Origin: Verrucomicrobiales bacterium
GTDB lineage: Bacteria; Verrucomicrobiota; Verrucomicrobiia; Limisphaerales; CAIMTB01
Direction: 5' to 3'
DNA: 38,023 bases
Assembly (NCBI GenBank): GCA_016795425.1
Contig: JAEUHG010000025.1
Coordinates: 1 to 38,023, forward strand
The position numbers and the translations under genes were made by a program. Shown here piece by piece: positions 28,207-36,043 of this stretch. The notes under the pieces are model-generated. The model saw only the letters and a list, made by a program, of their open reading frames with translations, was not told the origin of the DNA and did no database searches. Numbering within the stretch: position 1 is the first letter of the stretch; every line of letters starts with the position of its first letter.

Positions 28207-28500
28207 GGTGAAGGACTTTTCGCCAGATCCACCAGCCACGTCACGATCCTTTCACGCCAGTCGAAGGCAGGGCGCGACCTTCCCCCTTCGTCCCGCAGGC
28301 GGGACTTCGGCGAGACCGGCGCGGGCGCGCCGCGCGGTATCAGGCATCATGCCTGCGCCCAATGGCCTGCCCCGCAGAAATGCCGCAACGGGGGAATCGG
28401 TCGCCCGACCGAAGTTACAGAACGAGAACCACTGCCTCCGACCAACCAATCTCGGATATCACCTTGCCTCTGGGATCGACGGCAGCTGCCGCGAGGTCCG
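28207..28500. other. GC-rich spacer with several short inverted repeats
   Basis: No convincing gene is seen. The stretch holds several short self-complementary segments (around CCGCAGGCGGG near 28295, GCGCGGGCGCGCCGCGCG near 28319, and GGCATCATGCC near 28344). It separates two minus-strand genes and may contain a structured RNA leader or a further dispersed repeat, which cannot be decided from one copy. Confidence 0.35.
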
Positions 28501-29427
28501 TCAGGCCGAATTTCGATCGCTTCCCACCTCGTTGATCATCGCGGTGACCTCGTCGAACTCCTCGATGCTCTCGCACAGGATGGGCAGGGTGTCGACGGTA
28601 CCCAATCCCAGGACGAAGCGGATGGCCTTGCGCCGTTCCTCGGCAGGCTTCTCGGTGTCGCGATAACCCGAGTGGGAAAAAACCTTCATCCCGGCAACCC
28701 CAATCCCCGCCGCGTGGATCCTGGCGATGACGGGCACCGACTGGTCCCGTCTTTCAAGGTCCGTGACCTGACTTCCCGCCGGGGCATCCATCCAAGTCCC
28801 CCGATGATTGCAACTCACCAGGGCGAGTTCGACCCACGGATCGGTCGCCAGACTGTTCAAGGCTTCCCAGCTGTGCACCGACACCCCATGGGCGCGCACA
28901 CGACCACATTGCTTGGCGGCGCTCAGCAGGTCACGTCGTTCCGCCCAACGATCCTCCGTCGCCCAGTCCTTCGTCAGGATCGCGCCCACCAAAACACCGT
29001 CCAGGTAATCGGTCTTCAGCTCCTTGAGATAGCACTCGATCATTTTCGCCGGATTCGTCTCCACCGGATGCCGAAAGTTGGTGACGAGCGTGTAGCTCTC
29101 GCGCGGAACCCCTTTCAGCGCCGCCGCCAACATTTCATGGGCCGGACCGGGCAGCAGATCGAAGTATCGGATCCCCTGGTCGAGTGCGTGACGCACCCGC
29201 TTCGTGAAGCCGGTTTGTCCAATCTTTTGAACGGATTCTCCTTTCCCATCTCCCAGGCCGAGTCCTTGTCGGCTGGCCAGGAGTTTGGAGCGACCCAGCG
29301 TCACCACATCGTCGGCCCTGAGGCGCCTCCCGACCGCCGACGGGAAGGGCGATCCTCCCGCAAGAACTGCGAGCGACAGCGTCCCTTGCTTCAGGAACTC
29401 GCGACGCACCATGGGATGGTTGGCCAT
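28501..29427 (-). CDS. Tat-exported aldo/keto-reductase-like protein, catalytic residues apparently lost
   Basis: About 308 residues from the ATG at 29427. The N-terminus MVRREFLKQG is a textbook twin-arginine motif. The rest follows the aldo/keto reductase order: VTLGRSKLLASRQGLGLG, then GIRYFD, LKELKTDYLDG, RVRAHGVSVHSWEAL and GIGVAGMKVF. The usual tetrad is Asp, Tyr, Lys, His. Asp is kept in YFD, but the Tyr position falls in LLPGPAHE, the Lys position reads VTN instead of a TK pair, and the His position reads GVLVG. It may therefore be a binding protein or a pseudoenzyme. Position-by-position assignment is by eye. It is transcribed away from repeat family B. Confidence 0.75.
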   Translation of the reverse strand: MANHPMVRREFLKQGTLSLAVLAGGSPFPSAVGRRLRADDVVTLGRSKLLASRQGLGLGDGKGESVQKIGQTGFTKRVRHALDQGIRYFDLLPGPAHEMLAAALKGVPRESYTLVTNFRHPVETNPAKMIECYLKELKTDYLDGVLVGAILTKDWATEDRWAERRDLLSAAKQCGRVRAHGVSVHSWEALNSLATDPWVELALVSCNHRGTWMDAPAGSQVTDLERRDQSVPVIARIHAAGIGVAGMKVFSHSGYRDTEKPAEERRKAIRFVLGLGTVDTLPILCESIEEFDEVTAMINEVGSDRNSA

Positions 29428-29601
29428 GCGGAGAGGATTTGAGTTCAGCCGAGGGGGGGTGTCGGAGAAAATGTGGCGGAATCGCCGATCGGGTAGGACG
29501 CGCCCATTGAGATTCATAGGTCGAGGATGTGAGGGTGTTTGGCGAAAACGAGGGCATGGAGGCGCTGGCTGCCGCCATGAGCGGAAAGTCTTGGCACGGC
29601 A

Positions 29602-29713
29602 CAATAGGGTCAAACATCGACATTTGACATTATGAACCTTTTGAGACGAACCCAGGTCATGGAGCAATGACCCGGCCTTCTGGTCCGCACATATCAAGCG
29701 TGTCAATAGTCAA
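29602..29713 (+). repeat. Palindromic element family B, copy 1 (right end missing)
   Basis: Starts CAATAGGGTCAAACAT and follows copies 2 and 3 nearly base for base up to GTCAATAGTCAA at 29713, where the right inverted end is missing. It has two differences in the interior (GACGAACCC and one extra base in GGAGCAATGACC). A further left-end fragment, CACAATGGGGTCA, occurs at 29737-29748 just before copy 2. Confidence 0.85.
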
Positions 29714-29753
29714 GGGCGTGTTGCGCAAAGGGCGGCACAATGGGGTCACGGCA

Positions 29754-29879
29754 CAATGGGGTCAAACATCGACATTTGACATTATGAACCTTTTGAGACG
29801 GACCCAGGTCATGGGCAATGACCCGGCCTTCTGGTCCGCACATATCAAGCGTGTCAATAGTCAATGTTTGACCCCATTG
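29754..29879 (+). repeat. Palindromic element family B, copy 2 (complete, 126 bases)
   Basis: CAATGGGGTCAAACAT at 29754-29769 is the exact reverse complement of 29864-29879, and imperfect pairing continues inward. Nested stems follow: CGGACC (29799-29804) with GGTCCG (29833-29838), and GGTCAT (29807-29812) with ATGACC (29818-29823) around a five-base loop. The element can fold into one long hairpin with internal loops. No coding capacity. Confidence 0.88.
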
Positions 29880-30002
29880 CCCCGGCGAAGACGCCTGGCG
29901 GTCCGCCGATGGGCGGCTCCCAGAAACCCCTCGTGATCCCCATTCTCTGCCGGCATGCGGACCGGATTCCCGAGCCCCAACGGGGCGCCAGACAACACGG
30001 CA

Positions 30003-30128
30003 CATTGGGGTCAAACATCGACATTTGACATTATGAACCTTTTGAGACGGACCCAGGTCATGGGCAATGACCCGGCCTTCTGGTCCGCACATATCAGGCG
30101 TGTCAATAGTCAATGTTTGACCCCATTG
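30003..30128 (+). repeat. Palindromic element family B, copy 3, joined to the barrel fragment
   Basis: Nearly identical to copy 2 and also 126 bases long; the left end has one change (CATTGGGGTCAAACAT) and the interior reads ATATCAGGCG instead of ATATCAAGCG. Its last 16 bases, 30113-30128, provide an ATG and the first five codons of the frame that continues into the outer-membrane barrel fragment. Confidence 0.88.
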
Positions 30129-30550
30129 CCCCGCTGTACGCCGGTCTCTCCATTCCGACCCCGCTCGAGGGCCTTGGCGTGGGACTGGCTTACGACTACC
30201 GCTTCACCGAGCGGTTTCGTCCGGGCGCCGACAACGCGAAGGAATACGCCACCGCGTTTGCTGGATATGTGACCTATCAGGCCACCGAGCAGCTCAAGTT
30301 CGGTGTTCGTGGCGAATACGCCACGGGCTCGGCGGGTTCCTGGGGTTTCCGTCCTACGGCTGGCCCCGACAACGAGGAGATCTTTGGTCTGACCGCCTCG
30401 ATCGATTACAACCTGTGGGACAATGTCCTGACCCGGCTTGAATTCCGCTGGGACACCGACTTGGCCTCGGGCACCAAGGGCTTCGGCAGTCCGGGCGATC
30501 CGGAAGCGAGCGCCTACGTTCTCGGTCTGAACGTCATCTACAAGTTCTAA
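30113..30550 (+). pseudogene. 3' fragment of an outer-membrane beta-barrel (porin-like) gene
   Basis: The 145-codon frame has alternating beta-strand sequence with aromatic girdles (GLGVGLAYDYRF, KFGVRGEYATG, FGLTASIDYNLWDN, LTRLEFRWDTD) and ends in VIYKF, a C-terminal Phe signal for barrel insertion. It resembles the last six or so strands of bacterial porins of the OmpL/bbp2 type. There is no signal peptide and no plug or early strands. The first residues, MFDPI, are encoded by the end of family B copy 3. So the 5' part of the gene is missing, replaced by the repeat region. The 122 bases between copies 2 and 3 do not continue the barrel. A good terminator follows. Whether any product is made is unknown. 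Confidence 0.75.
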
Positions 30551-30573
30551 GGTCCCTTCAAGGGCCCGCGAAA

Positions 30574-30607
30574 CCCCTCGCCTCCGAAAGGTGGCGAGGG
30601 GTTTTTT
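30574..30607 (+). terminator. Rho-independent terminator
   Basis: CCCCTCGCC at 30574-30582 pairs with GGCGAGGGG at 30593-30601, followed directly by six T. It lies 24 bases after the barrel stop codon and is the clearest intrinsic terminator in the window. Confidence 0.9.
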
Positions 30608-30774
30608 GTCGGGATGCCGCGCGTCGCTGGGGTCGTCCTTTTCAGGGCTGCGCTTCCGAGGGGACGAGATTCCAGGGCGTTGTGTGGGGTGCCCGAAGTG
30701 AGTTTCTGCCAGGGCATGCTTTGACAGCCTAACCGGCGCCGTGTAGATCCACGGCATCATCCTGCCTGGGTCCT

Positions 30775-31311
30775 ATGATCAAAAAACTGCTTCTTCTCCT
30801 CGCGGTCGCCGTGGTCGCGCTGGTCGTCATCGCTGCCCTACAACCTGCCGCCTTCAAGGTCACCCGCACCGCCACTATCGCGGCTTCGCCGGCGAAGGTC
30901 TTCGCGTTGCTCAACGATTTCCATCGGTGGGACGAGTGGTCGCCTTGGGCCAAGCTGGATCCCGCCATGAAGACGACCTACGAAGGGCCCTCCGCGGGAG
31001 TCGGCGCCATCTACACCTGGTCGGGTGACAGCAAAGTTGGCAAGGGACGGATGACACTGGCCGAGAGCAAGACCAACGAAGTCGTGGGCATCAAACTCGA
31101 GTTCCTCGAGCCCATGGCTGCCGTCAATGCCACCGAGTTTCAGCTGAAACCGCAAGGCGACCAGACGACCGTGATCTGGTCCATGGACGGCACCAACAAT
31201 TTCGCGGGCAAATTGTTCTGCCTGTTCATGAACATGGACAAAATGGTGGGCGGCGATTTCGAGCGTGGATTGGCGCAACTCAAGACAGCGGCGGAATCCA
31301 AGTCGAAGTAA
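30775..31311 (+). CDS. Membrane-anchored SRPBCC (polyketide cyclase-like) protein
   Basis: A 178-residue protein. Residues 1-24 form a hydrophobic anchor or signal. Residues about 28-170 follow the SRPBCC/START pattern: FKVTRTATIAASPAKVFALL, then NDFHRWDEWSPWAKLDP, a beta meander, and a C-terminal helix (FERGLAQLKTAAE). Such folds bind hydrophobic ligands; the ligand here is unknown. The W-x-x-W-S-P-W motif is common in this subfamily. The gene is followed after 13 bases by the converging 3' end of the beta-helix gene. The 160 bases before it (after the terminator) show no further feature. Confidence 0.83.
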   Translation: MIKKLLLLLAVAVVALVVIAALQPAAFKVTRTATIAASPAKVFALLNDFHRWDEWSPWAKLDPAMKTTYEGPSAGVGAIYTWSGDSKVGKGRMTLAESKTNEVVGIKLEFLEPMAAVNATEFQLKPQGDQTTVIWSMDGTNNFAGKLFCLFMNMDKMVGGDFERGLAQLKTAAESKSK

Positions 31312-31324
31312 TCCGGGCGAAGCA

Positions 31325-34300
31325 TCAGTCCTCGCGCCAACGGAAGAACCGCGCTCCCTCGTCCACCGGCCAGGAACGCTCAATGAAATCGTCGAAGAGC
31401 GAGGGCCAAGCCGGGACGTCGCTCCAGGATCGGAGGTCGGTCGTTGTTTCGAGTCGGTAGGAGCCCGGGCCGGGCAGCAGGGCAACGCGGACCGGTTGCA
31501 GCGTTCGAACGCGGTCGTTGGTGACCGAGTTCAGCGCGCTTCCTGACGCTATGCCGCCGCTGTTCAGACTGTCATTCCAGAGTTCTTCGCGCTGGGGCAG
31601 CAGCGTGAGGGTGGGCGCCGGTGGGTCCAGACTTTCGACCGCCGAGGCCAGCAGCCAATCCGTTTCGGACGGCTGCGGTGGGAGGGTGATCGATGCGACA
31701 GCGAAGCTTCCCTTGCGGACGATGGTGGCATTGGCGATGGGGCTCCAGCCGGCGCCGTGGTTTTGCCAGATGGTCGGCAATTCGGCGCCGGTGGGCAGCC
31801 AGACTTGGAGAGGTTCGGCACCGCCTGAGCCCTGCGAAAGCGTGAAGCGCACCGCTCCCGGTTCGAACCTCAACGCAAACGGCGGCGGCGGCAGGTCCGT
31901 CGGCCGGAGTCCGACCAAATCCGAAATGATCCGTCCTGGGCTGGCGGCGACGGTGATCCAATCGGCGGTGTTTGGCACTCGGACGGTGGCCACCTGTGCC
32001 TGGAGTTCATCGAGGATTCCATCGCCGTTGAGATCGCCGGGTCCCCGGGATTCCCCGCCGATGGAATGGCTGTGAAAGCGTTGCGGCTGCCGTGTAGCAG
32101 GGATGGTGCGCTCGAGGTCGTCGGGTATCCCGTCACCATCGGTGTCGATTCCGGAGAACACCGGGACGGGAGGCGCGAATTCAGAAGTTCCTTCGACGGA
32201 AGTGGCGAGGGCCGTGAGTTCGGTTCCGACTGGCTGGAGCGGTGTGTTGAGGAGAAACCGATTCTTCGGCGTGCTCCCAACGACGAGGTTGGTGGTGAGC
32301 AACCGGAGGTCACCGCCTCCGGCATGGGCTCGGAAGAGGTCGACTTGGATGACCGCGGCCGGTTTGAAGCTGGCGAGATCCACCACGACGCGGGTGGCGT
32401 CGTCGCGATTGAAGGCGCCTCGGAGGAGCGGCCAATTCTGCAGTCCGTTGGGGCCTGTGTCAGCGTCGAGGGAATCATTGGAGGTGCGGCGCTGGGTTAA
32501 TTGGATGCTGCCGCCTTCAAAGTTCCGGTACATCAGGTTTCCGGCGAGCGCGATGGGACGGGCGTTGTTCTTCAGCCCGCTCAATTCAATGGCGGGACCT
32601 GCGTTGTCGGTCAACGTGTTGGCTTCGCCGCTGCCGTAGCCGCCCACCAACAGGAGCGGATCACCGCGCGCAAGGAGACCGGGCCCGCGGTTGGCGATGC
32701 CGTAGGCGGCATCGGGAGACAGGCCGATGAAATTTCCCCAGAGCGCATGCCGGGCGCCGTCGATGGCATCGACCATCACTCCCGGACCTTCATTGCCGGC
32801 GATGACATTGCGCCGGCCGACGGTGGTGCCACCGAGAATCGTTTCGGCGCTGAACCGGCCGATGAGCACGCCGAGTCCTTCGAGACGGAACGTGCGCCCG
32901 TTGGGTTGGGCTCGGGCACCGGAGGCATCCAGGCCGATCCAGTTCCCTTCGATCACGGATCCAACGCAGGATTCGTCACCGGGATCCTCGGCTTTCACCT
33001 TGTGCTTCCAACCGTCGGGACGCCCGACGATTACGCCGGCGTGGAAGTTGCCCGAGATCACGTTGCGAGAAGCGGCGGACGAACCGCCGATATGATTGTT
33101 GGCTCCGGCGAGCAACCAGATCCCGACTTCATTGCCGGCCTCGCCGTTGCCGTCACCAGTGAGTCCGATCCAATTGCCTTCGACGACATTGTCATGGGCG
33201 CCGAGCGACAGGATGACGCCGGCGTCGTGGCTCCCCGAGATCACGTTGCGACTGCCGGCGCTGGTGCCGCCGATGCGGTTGTGGTGTGCGCCCTGGATGA
33301 GGGCGACGCCGTAGGCGTTGAGTTCGCTGAGTTCAACCTTGGCACCGCTCGACGTCAGTCCAAACCAGTTCCCGACAATCGTATGGTCGCTGGATTCCGA
33401 GCCGGCCAGCAAGACGGCGGCGGCTTTCGATCCGCTGAAAATGTTTCGCGCGCCGGTCGTGAGGCCGCCCACCCGACAGTTTTTGGCGTTGACCAGGACG
33501 ATGGCGTTCACCGGGCCATTGCCTTCAAACGTGTTGTCGGTCGACAAACCTCCGAACCGATTGCCCTCGATGATGACACCGTTGGGGCCTGTGTTTGGAT
33601 TGGCCCCGAGAGCCAGAATGGCCACGTCACCGCGTCGAAAGGCGCTGCCATCACCCGGACTCGAGCCTCCGATGACTGAATCGCCTGCGGCAATCTGGAT
33701 GGCGACATGATTGGGTTCGCCCGCAGAACCGTCGGGACGAAGGCCAAAGCGACATCCCGCCACCAGATTGTGACCTTTGGATAGGAGCAGGGTGGCGCTG
33801 GTATTGAATCGGTTGAAGGCCAGTCCGCGCAGTTCCGTCGATCCCACGAGTTCCCACGCCGGCACATCGTTGGCCACGAGCAAACGGCCGGACACCTCGA
33901 TCCAGCCACCCGCCTGGGTGGTGCCGAGCACGCGCACCTCATTGGTCACCACCGGCAGCGGGCGGCGGGGTTCGATCAAGATGCCCGAGGTTTTCGGCAA
34001 GTCGAAGCGGACCACGTTCGGGCCTTTGACACCATTTGAAGCGTCAAGCGCCGCGCGCAGCGTCGTCTGCAGGCCGGGCTCGTTGGGATCGACATCGGGA
34101 CAGACATCGGACGGATCGGCATCCGATTCGTCGCCGGCCCGGTTCACGATCCAGTCAGTGCGCCCGATTTTGAGGGAAAGACGTTCCGCGGGGCCGACGC
34201 GAAAGGGCAGGCCATCGCGGGACCCGGTGAAGAGGCCGTCGACGGCGGCTTCGCCGAGACGGGTCGCTCGCATTTTCCAGCGGAACGAGGCATGACCTTT

Positions 34301-36025
34301 GGGTGGCAGTTCGACGGTGCCGCTCGGATCCGCTTTAGTGAGAGCGAGAATCAAGCCGTTCGCTCCGTTGGTGGGTGGCGCCATCGGGCCGACATTCTTC
34401 AGGACGCCGGCGGTCAGGTTGGTGACCCAAGCGACCACATCGAATTCGGAACAAAGGGGAATGGCGTTGGTGCCTTCCGGTCTGGGTTCCACGGTCAGGG
34501 TCACGCTCAGTGGGGAGTTCTGGAACTCAATGGGCACTGGCGTGAGCACCTTTTCGTAGGTCCCGCACTCGCCTTGCGCCTGGAGGGCGAAGGAGGCTTC
34601 GATGAGACCCGATTGGAGAGGTTCCCATTCGAAGACCGCTTCCACCGATGCGCCCGGCGCCAAGGTGCTCGGCACCGGGGGAACGGGTTCGCCGACCTGT
34701 CGGAACAAGGGCGAGGGCGGATAGAGCCCGACCTGGACCTTCTCGAAAGCCCGCGAGCTGGTGTTCTGAACAATGGCCTTGGCCTTGAATCGAGTGCCGA
34801 CCTTCACGATGAGTTTGCCAAGGGCGATTTCGAATCCCTCCACCAACTCGGCTGTCATGGTGACTTCAGGACAGACTCGGCGCAGGAAGAAATCACTCCA
34901 GACGATGTCGCCGGCGTCATTGATCAGACCGCGTGAGAAGCCGTTGGTGAACGCGGTCTGCCCCTTGAAGACCGAATCTTTGCCGAGCGCCCAGAGGACT
35001 TGGCGCACATCGACGTGATGGCCGGCGCTGTCCCAGACGAAGCCGTTGTCGGCCGCGACCTCGCCGAGGTTGTTGAACGACGTCGCCAACGCTCGACCTG
35101 ATTCAGGAAGGAGGATGCCATCCACGTGGATGCCAACCTTGATGCTGTCCGCGTCGGACGGATGGCTCGAGTTCGTGGACGTGACGGTTCCGGCGACCAT
35201 GCCCCGGTCATTGATAAACTGGTTTTGAAACCGCAGGCCCTCTTTCGGCGCCGGGTTGGCGGGCGGCAATTGCCCCAGGTTGTTCAGGTCGATGCCACTG
35301 CCTTCCAGCACAAAGGGGGTGAGGGCGCCGCTCGGGCTCAGTCGGTAATGACCAAGATGGCCTGACAGGCCTTCGACCAAAGCGCCTTGGATGATCATTT
35401 CGCCCAGGCGATTGATGGAAAGCCCCTTGGTTCCGACGCGGTCTTGCCGAGTGCCTGAGGCATCGGCGGGCGGGCGCTGGTTGAAAAGGGATTTGACCTG
35501 GGGAAAGAGGTCATCGAGGTAACGCAGCCTGGATTCCTTGGAATAGATGAAGGCGCGGGGCGGACGGCGGTCGCCGGGAACGACGGAGGTCGGGCCGGGG
35601 CGGTCCCAGCCGATGATGACACCGTCATCGCTGATGTCTTCGGCCAGCGAGTATTCGTCGTCCTTGGCGCCATCGCGAAGAAGTGTCAGGCCGCTGCCGG
35701 GATCGTAGGAGGCGGCGTAGCCGACGAATTCGTTGTTCAGCGTTCCGATGGCAGTGGCGAAGGATTCAGGACCGAAGAGGCCTTCCACCGTGCGCCGGTT
35801 GCTCAGGGCGCGAGGGAGGAAGGGGGCGGGCCGCTGGGGCGCGCGAAACACTTCATACTCGCGACCCAGGAGGGTGACTCGGAAAAGCGCGCCCTGGGCC
35901 AGAGCCTGCGGAAGGCAAGTTAGGCCGATGAGTACTCCGACAACGAAGGGGCCCGGGTGTGGAATTCTGATTCGCCGCGAGATGAGATTCAGCACCGCCC
36001 GAATCCTATGAGTTAGCCACGCCAT
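31325..36025 (-). CDS. Large surface protein: HAF-like repeats, CSLREA-like segment, beta-helix, shared C-terminal module
   Basis: A 1,566-residue protein with a signal peptide (to about residue 44). Residues about 75-380 contain HAF-type repeats (NNEFVGYAASYD, ISDDGVIIGWD, INDRGMVAGTV, FNNLGEVAADNGFVWD). Beta-sandwich domains lie at about 385-620. A CSLREA-like segment (GLQTTLRAALDASNG) is near 651-665. A right-handed parallel beta-helix spans about 730-1190, with repeats of the NVISG ... GV.I ... N.VEGNWIGL ... IGG type. Two Ca-binding motifs follow, DTDGDGIPDDLE near 1294 and DLNGDGILDELQ near 1331. The end carries the shared module YRLETTTDL ... W ... RFFRWRED. Beta-helices of this kind occur in adhesins and polysaccharide lyases; no catalytic site is evident. 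The thioredoxin-domain gene lies 18 bases upstream, suggesting co-transcription. Confidence 0.87.
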   Translation of the reverse strand: MAWLTHRIRAVLNLISRRIRIPHPGPFVVGVLIGLTCLPQALAQGALFRVTLLGREYEVFRAPQRPAPFLPRALSNRRTVEGLFGPESFATAIGTLNNEFVGYAASYDPGSGLTLLRDGAKDDEYSLAEDISDDGVIIGWDRPGPTSVVPGDRRPPRAFIYSKESRLRYLDDLFPQVKSLFNQRPPADASGTRQDRVGTKGLSINRLGEMIIQGALVEGLSGHLGHYRLSPSGALTPFVLEGSGIDLNNLGQLPPANPAPKEGLRFQNQFINDRGMVAGTVTSTNSSHPSDADSIKVGIHVDGILLPESGRALATSFNNLGEVAADNGFVWDSAGHHVDVRQVLWALGKDSVFKGQTAFTNGFSRGLINDAGDIVWSDFFLRRVCPEVTMTAELVEGFEIALGKLIVKVGTRFKAKAIVQNTSSRAFEKVQVGLYPPSPLFRQVGEPVPPVPSTLAPGASVEAVFEWEPLQSGLIEASFALQAQGECGTYEKVLTPVPIEFQNSPLSVTLTVEPRPEGTNAIPLCSEFDVVAWVTNLTAGVLKNVGPMAPPTNGANGLILALTKADPSGTVELPPKGHASFRWKMRATRLGEAAVDGLFTGSRDGLPFRVGPAERLSLKIGRTDWIVNRAGDESDADPSDVCPDVDPNEPGLQTTLRAALDASNGVKGPNVVRFDLPKTSGILIEPRRPLPVVTNEVRVLGTTQAGGWIEVSGRLLVANDVPAWELVGSTELRGLAFNRFNTSATLLLSKGHNLVAGCRFGLRPDGSAGEPNHVAIQIAAGDSVIGGSSPGDGSAFRRGDVAILALGANPNTGPNGVIIEGNRFGGLSTDNTFEGNGPVNAIVLVNAKNCRVGGLTTGARNIFSGSKAAAVLLAGSESSDHTIVGNWFGLTSSGAKVELSELNAYGVALIQGAHHNRIGGTSAGSRNVISGSHDAGVILSLGAHDNVVEGNWIGLTGDGNGEAGNEVGIWLLAGANNHIGGSSAASRNVISGNFHAGVIVGRPDGWKHKVKAEDPGDESCVGSVIEGNWIGLDASGARAQPNGRTFRLEGLGVLIGRFSAETILGGTTVGRRNVIAGNEGPGVMVDAIDGARHALWGNFIGLSPDAAYGIANRGPGLLARGDPLLLVGGYGSGEANTLTDNAGPAIELSGLKNNARPIALAGNLMYRNFEGGSIQLTQRRTSNDSLDADTGPNGLQNWPLLRGAFNRDDATRVVVDLASFKPAAVIQVDLFRAHAGGGDLRLLTTNLVVGSTPKNRFLLNTPLQPVGTELTALATSVEGTSEFAPPVPVFSGIDTDGDGIPDDLERTIPATRQPQRFHSHSIGGESRGPGDLNGDGILDELQAQVATVRVPNTADWITVAASPGRIISDLVGLRPTDLPPPPFALRFEPGAVRFTLSQGSGGAEPLQVWLPTGAELPTIWQNHGAGWSPIANATIVRKGSFAVASITLPPQPSETDWLLASAVESLDPPAPTLTLLPQREELWNDSLNSGGIASGSALNSVTNDRVRTLQPVRVALLPGPGSYRLETTTDLRSWSDVPAWPSLFDDFIERSWPVDEGARFFRWRED

Positions 36026-36043
36026 GCCCGTTCTGGCGGGATT

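Noticed and set aside
29602..30128. Possible CRISPR array
   Set aside because: Units are 126 bases and internally palindromic, only three in number, with unequal spacing and no cas genes.
30113..30550. Intact small outer-membrane protein
   Set aside because: It has no signal peptide and its first codons belong to the repeat element, so it is better read as a truncated porin.
29200..31000. Replication origin at the composition switch
   Set aside because: No DnaA-box cluster, AT-rich unwinding stretch or dnaA/dnaN/gyrB neighbour was seen; inversion or assembly join explains the switch at least as well.
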